A stretch of DNA of 64,000 bases from Sphagnum compactum (taxonomy: Eukaryota > Bryophyta > Sphagnopsida > Sphagnales), in NCBI GenBank assembly GCA_965153455.1, contig OZ234497.1:7688001-7752000 (forward strand), read 5' to 3'. This document shows positions 60,901-64,000 of this stretch, piece by piece. Each line of letters begins with the position of its first letter. Positions within the stretch are counted from its first letter, which is position 1. Under the pieces are notes generated by a model. The model saw only the letters and a list, made by a program, of their open reading frames with translations. It was not told the origin of the DNA and ran no database searches. Both the position numbers and the translations under genes were made by a program.

Positions 60901-63900
60901 TTGTATGTGAGGAAGGGCTTTGTGGCTGCAAACCTAGTCTTATTTTGTGGGTTTGAATAGGTTGACAAACGAGGAATTCGGGAACATAGAGCATCTCTTT
61001 ATTTGCAGTTGAACTATGTCAATGAGGCGGAGGAAGCTTATCGGCAGCTTCTGGATGTCAATCCTGATAATTATGGGTACATCCCTTTAGTGCTCAGCTG
61101 TTTGCTTGTTTGGCATCAATTTTCCCAGTTCACAGTTGGAATAGTTCATGATGTTGACTAATGCTTTTAATAGAAAAGCAGGCTAGATAATATGCCATCT
61201 TATCTTTCAATGCTTTCCTGCCATGCGTCCACCTCTTTGGCTTCAGGGGTGGGCACTTTCAAGAAATATTGACGATGGTCTTTTTAACGGTTTTTGTGCA
61301 GATATTATGAAGGCCTTCATAAATGCCTTGGGCTGTCACCACAGGGAAAAAGCTATAGTCCTGAACAGGTTGAAAAACTCAGGCAGATATATGCTGATCT
61401 CTGTCAAAAGTATCCACGTTCTGCTGCTTCAAAGGTGCAGTTTGGCGATCCATGACATCCTCTCTATACAGCTGTTGTCTTGCTATACTGCTTACTGTGA
61501 GCCAGAATGACTGCTTGTGACTTCTTGAAAGGAGCAGGCTACCCGAGGGCATGATTCCCTACACAGACATATTCTCTTTGTCCATGCTGTTGGTTTTCAA
61601 ACTCTGACTCTGGATGACTTGTTGCATGAATATGGATAATGTGTGCTACTATCTTTCATATGTGGTCATATGTGGAGTCCAAGACTCTTAGTGCCATTCT
61701 GAACCTGACTGATGAAAGGATGACCCAACAATAGACTTTTTTGTTTGGGTTAGTGCACCCTATTGACTTGAACTCTGCTGTTTTCTAACTGCAGCGAATT
61801 CCACTGGACTTTTTGGAGGGTGATTCATTTGAGTTAGCAGTGAGGACCTACATTCGCCCCTTTTTGACAAAGGTCTGCTCCTGCCCCTTTTTCACAAGCA
61901 TAAGTGTGCAGACATTTTGTGCCATGAGCAGTTGAAATGATAATGCAGAAGATGGTTGCAGTAAGCATATGTCCAGGGTGCAGGAGTCCCAACCACTAAC
62001 CTCTGTGTTGGCCCCTCTATGCCTCGGGCTAAGATGCTTGCTTGTACAGGGAGAAGCTGAAATGAAATGAAGCTTACTCTCATAAATAACTTGAATGAGG
62101 TTACCATTGACTTTTTAGATTAGCTTTGTCTCAATGCTAGCCAGCAGCATGATCAAAGGTCATGGCAGCTATTCACTGTTATTCATGGTGAAGGTGATCG
62201 TCTGATACTTTGCATGTGACATTTAGAAGGTTAAGATGCACTCATTCTTCTCATGTTAGTTTTGGTGTTGCTGGAATTGTATGGATGATTACCTTTAAAG
62301 TGCTATTATGGGGTTCTCCCTGCAATCTCATAGATATGTAGAAGATGGCAGTTTAAGGCACATTGTGATAGAAATGGTGATTGCCTCTTTATTGGCATGG
62401 ACAGCATTTGTATTTTAGGGAGATATTCTAAACAAACCAAGTCTCCCTCTGAAAATGCATTTTCTTCACCACTCTTTTTTCTCTTTTTAACCTGCATCTG
62501 GGCTTTTGTGGATGCTTGCCTATGGTCTAGACAGAATGAGCAACTCAAATCAAGTTAGCACAACTCTGATTTGAGATGATGGTGTGACCAATGTAGGTGA
62601 TGTTGATGTGATTGTTTTGTTCTCAGGGTGTACCATCTCTCTTCTCAGATCTGCGGCCCCTTTATGAGCATACTGGCAAGGTATTGTTCATATATGCTAA
62701 GGTTCTCTGAATGCAACCATGTTTGTCATCCTTTGCAGTGCCTATATGGGTGGTTTGGAGAAAGAGATTAATCAATTCAGGTAACAGGGGATTCTACAGG
62801 GTACACATGTAGCCTTAATGACTTTTAAACCAGAACAAATGACTGCAGAGAATTAACACACAGATTGTTGGCCTGTTTTTGGTGTTGTATACATCATATT
62901 GTCATGTTTGGGTTGCTCACTGTAACACATGGGAAACATATTCTATATGAAATATTGCTTCAGTGTTTGCTGTGCCTTAAATGGTAACATCAGAAAACTC
63001 TATACTGATGCCATATCTTGGCATGCTTATTATATTTTGCAAGCTTTGATCTTCTTTGTCCTACTTTGATGAGTGCAGGCAGATATATTGGAGAAAGTAA
63101 TCTCTGAAGTTGAATTGTCTCTTGACACCAATGGGACTTTCCCAGATAGGTGTGTTATCCTTATCCTTCTTTGCCATCATTGTTTAATACCTCATTTAAG
63201 GAAGGTTGTTGATGCTGTGGAGGCCATACCTTGTTTCTGAGTTAATGGGTTTGAGGGAGACCTGAATGAAATTGAGAGGTAAGGTTCATGGTGGAGGCTG
63301 TTTTATAAGCCCTGCTTCTTTTTGTGGTTTTGCTCTTGGCTCTTATGTGCATGTGCATGTGCATATTGCAGTTCTATTGTGGAATCTCCTTCAACACTCA
63401 CATGGACACTTTTCCTTCTTGCCCAGGTAGAGCAGTGTTCATGTCATTTGTCCAGACCCCTAAACCTTTCAACACATGCCCATTGTTGACATTTTTTCCA
63501 GCTAATATGAAGTTGAGAGATGATGAACTTGTGGCTGATCTTTTTTTTCAGCATTTTGATCGAAGGCAGCAATATGATAAGGCCCTAGAGAAGATAAATG
63601 CAGCACTTGACCAGACACCCACAAATATTGACTTGTATCTTGTAAAGGTAAACATTTGAATACATTAACAGCAGTTTGCCTTTCCTGTTATGGTATAGGT
63701 CTCCCTTTCATGTTCAAGATTATTTCATGGCACAGAGGCATTTTTCAAGCCGGAATCTGTCTGCTGAAATGCTGTTAGAGCCAGATCAGTAAGTTGGTAG
63801 TACTGTGATGTGGCTGATGTCTGAAACTTGTATTTGTAAGTGTGGTTTGATTTGCATGTTTCTGAAGCTGCATCCTTGCTTTCAGGGAAGAATTTTGAAG

Positions 63901-64000
63901 CATGCTGGAGATGCTGTGGCAGCAGCAGCATTGGCTGATGAGGCCAGGACTATGGACCTTGCAGACCGCTTTTTAAATAGTGAAAGTGTAAAACGCATGC
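57918..64000 (+). CDS. NAA15: N-alpha-acetyltransferase 15, NatA auxiliary subunit (partial, 5' part)
   Basis: Scaffold of the ribosome-bound NatA complex, which wraps the catalytic subunit NAA10 with TPR repeats and docks it near the exit tunnel. The start [17 protein letters not shown] is almost identical to plant NAA15. Exons: 57,918-57,968, 58,644-58,722, 58,851-58,933, 59,071-59,220, 59,510-59,625, 59,907-60,012, 60,763-60,834, 60,961-61,076, 61,302-61,434, 61,795-61,872, 62,627-62,680, 63,079-63,149, 63,372-63,426, 63,552-63,647 and 63,886 to the window end. Every phase matches; 458 of roughly 900 expected residues are visible without a stop. TPR-type helices include [20 protein letters not shown] and [20 protein letters not shown]. 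The last visible exon, through [16 protein letters not shown], runs past the edge, so the C-terminal half lies outside. Confidence 0.96.

Overview
The window is nuclear DNA of a land plant or close streptophyte relative. The evidence is GT-AG split genes with plant-type products, Arabidopsis-type TTTAGGG repeats, a plant Helitron, and AT-rich intergenic DNA. The species cannot be fixed from sequence alone; I lean towards a seedless plant (moss, liverwort, lycophyte or similar), as inference.

Three genes reconstruct as complete reading frames with every splice phase matching, and a fourth runs off the window end. All four are on the + strand: a patatin-like phospholipase (25.8-29.0 kb, 7 exons, 420 aa), the 20S proteasome beta-2 subunit PBB (48.1-50.8 kb, 8 exons, 274 aa), a pectin methylesterase without an inhibitor domain (53.4-55.9 kb, 5 exons, 434 aa), and NAA15, the auxiliary subunit of N-terminal acetyltransferase A (57.9 kb to the window end, 15 exons visible). 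They act in unrelated processes (lipid hydrolysis, protein turnover, cell-wall modification, cotranslational acetylation), so proximity implies no shared pathway.

The first 18 kb is a rearranged graveyard. A decayed Helitron Rep-helicase lies on + at 2.0-5.6 kb and stops abruptly inside the helicase. The missing C-terminus, followed by a proper Helitron 3' end (hairpin plus CTAG), lies on the - strand at 15.1-15.6 kb. The two pieces meet without overlap or large gap, as expected from one inversion of about 10 kb. Between them lie a decaying coiled-coil gene (-, 6.5-10.1 kb) with a duplicated exon, a lone ACT-domain exon, four clean internal exons of DGAT1 with both ends of the gene missing, and an orphan reading frame. 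A 5'-truncated LINE follows at 17.3-18.0 kb.

The 18-25 kb interval holds an inverted array of about 87-bp repeats and a 3.8-kb element with roughly 430-bp inverted ends, inside which a 732-bp hAT-type MITE with an 8-bp target duplication is nested. From about 29 to 47.8 kb there is no recognisable gene: the DNA is AT-rich, with CCTA-rich degenerate repeats, two small inverted-repeat elements and dispersed repeat copies. I found no tRNA or rRNA gene, no CRISPR array and no defence or biosynthetic cluster. The most notable observations are the split Helitron, the mixed gene fragments between its halves, and the TGCAACT-rich patches.
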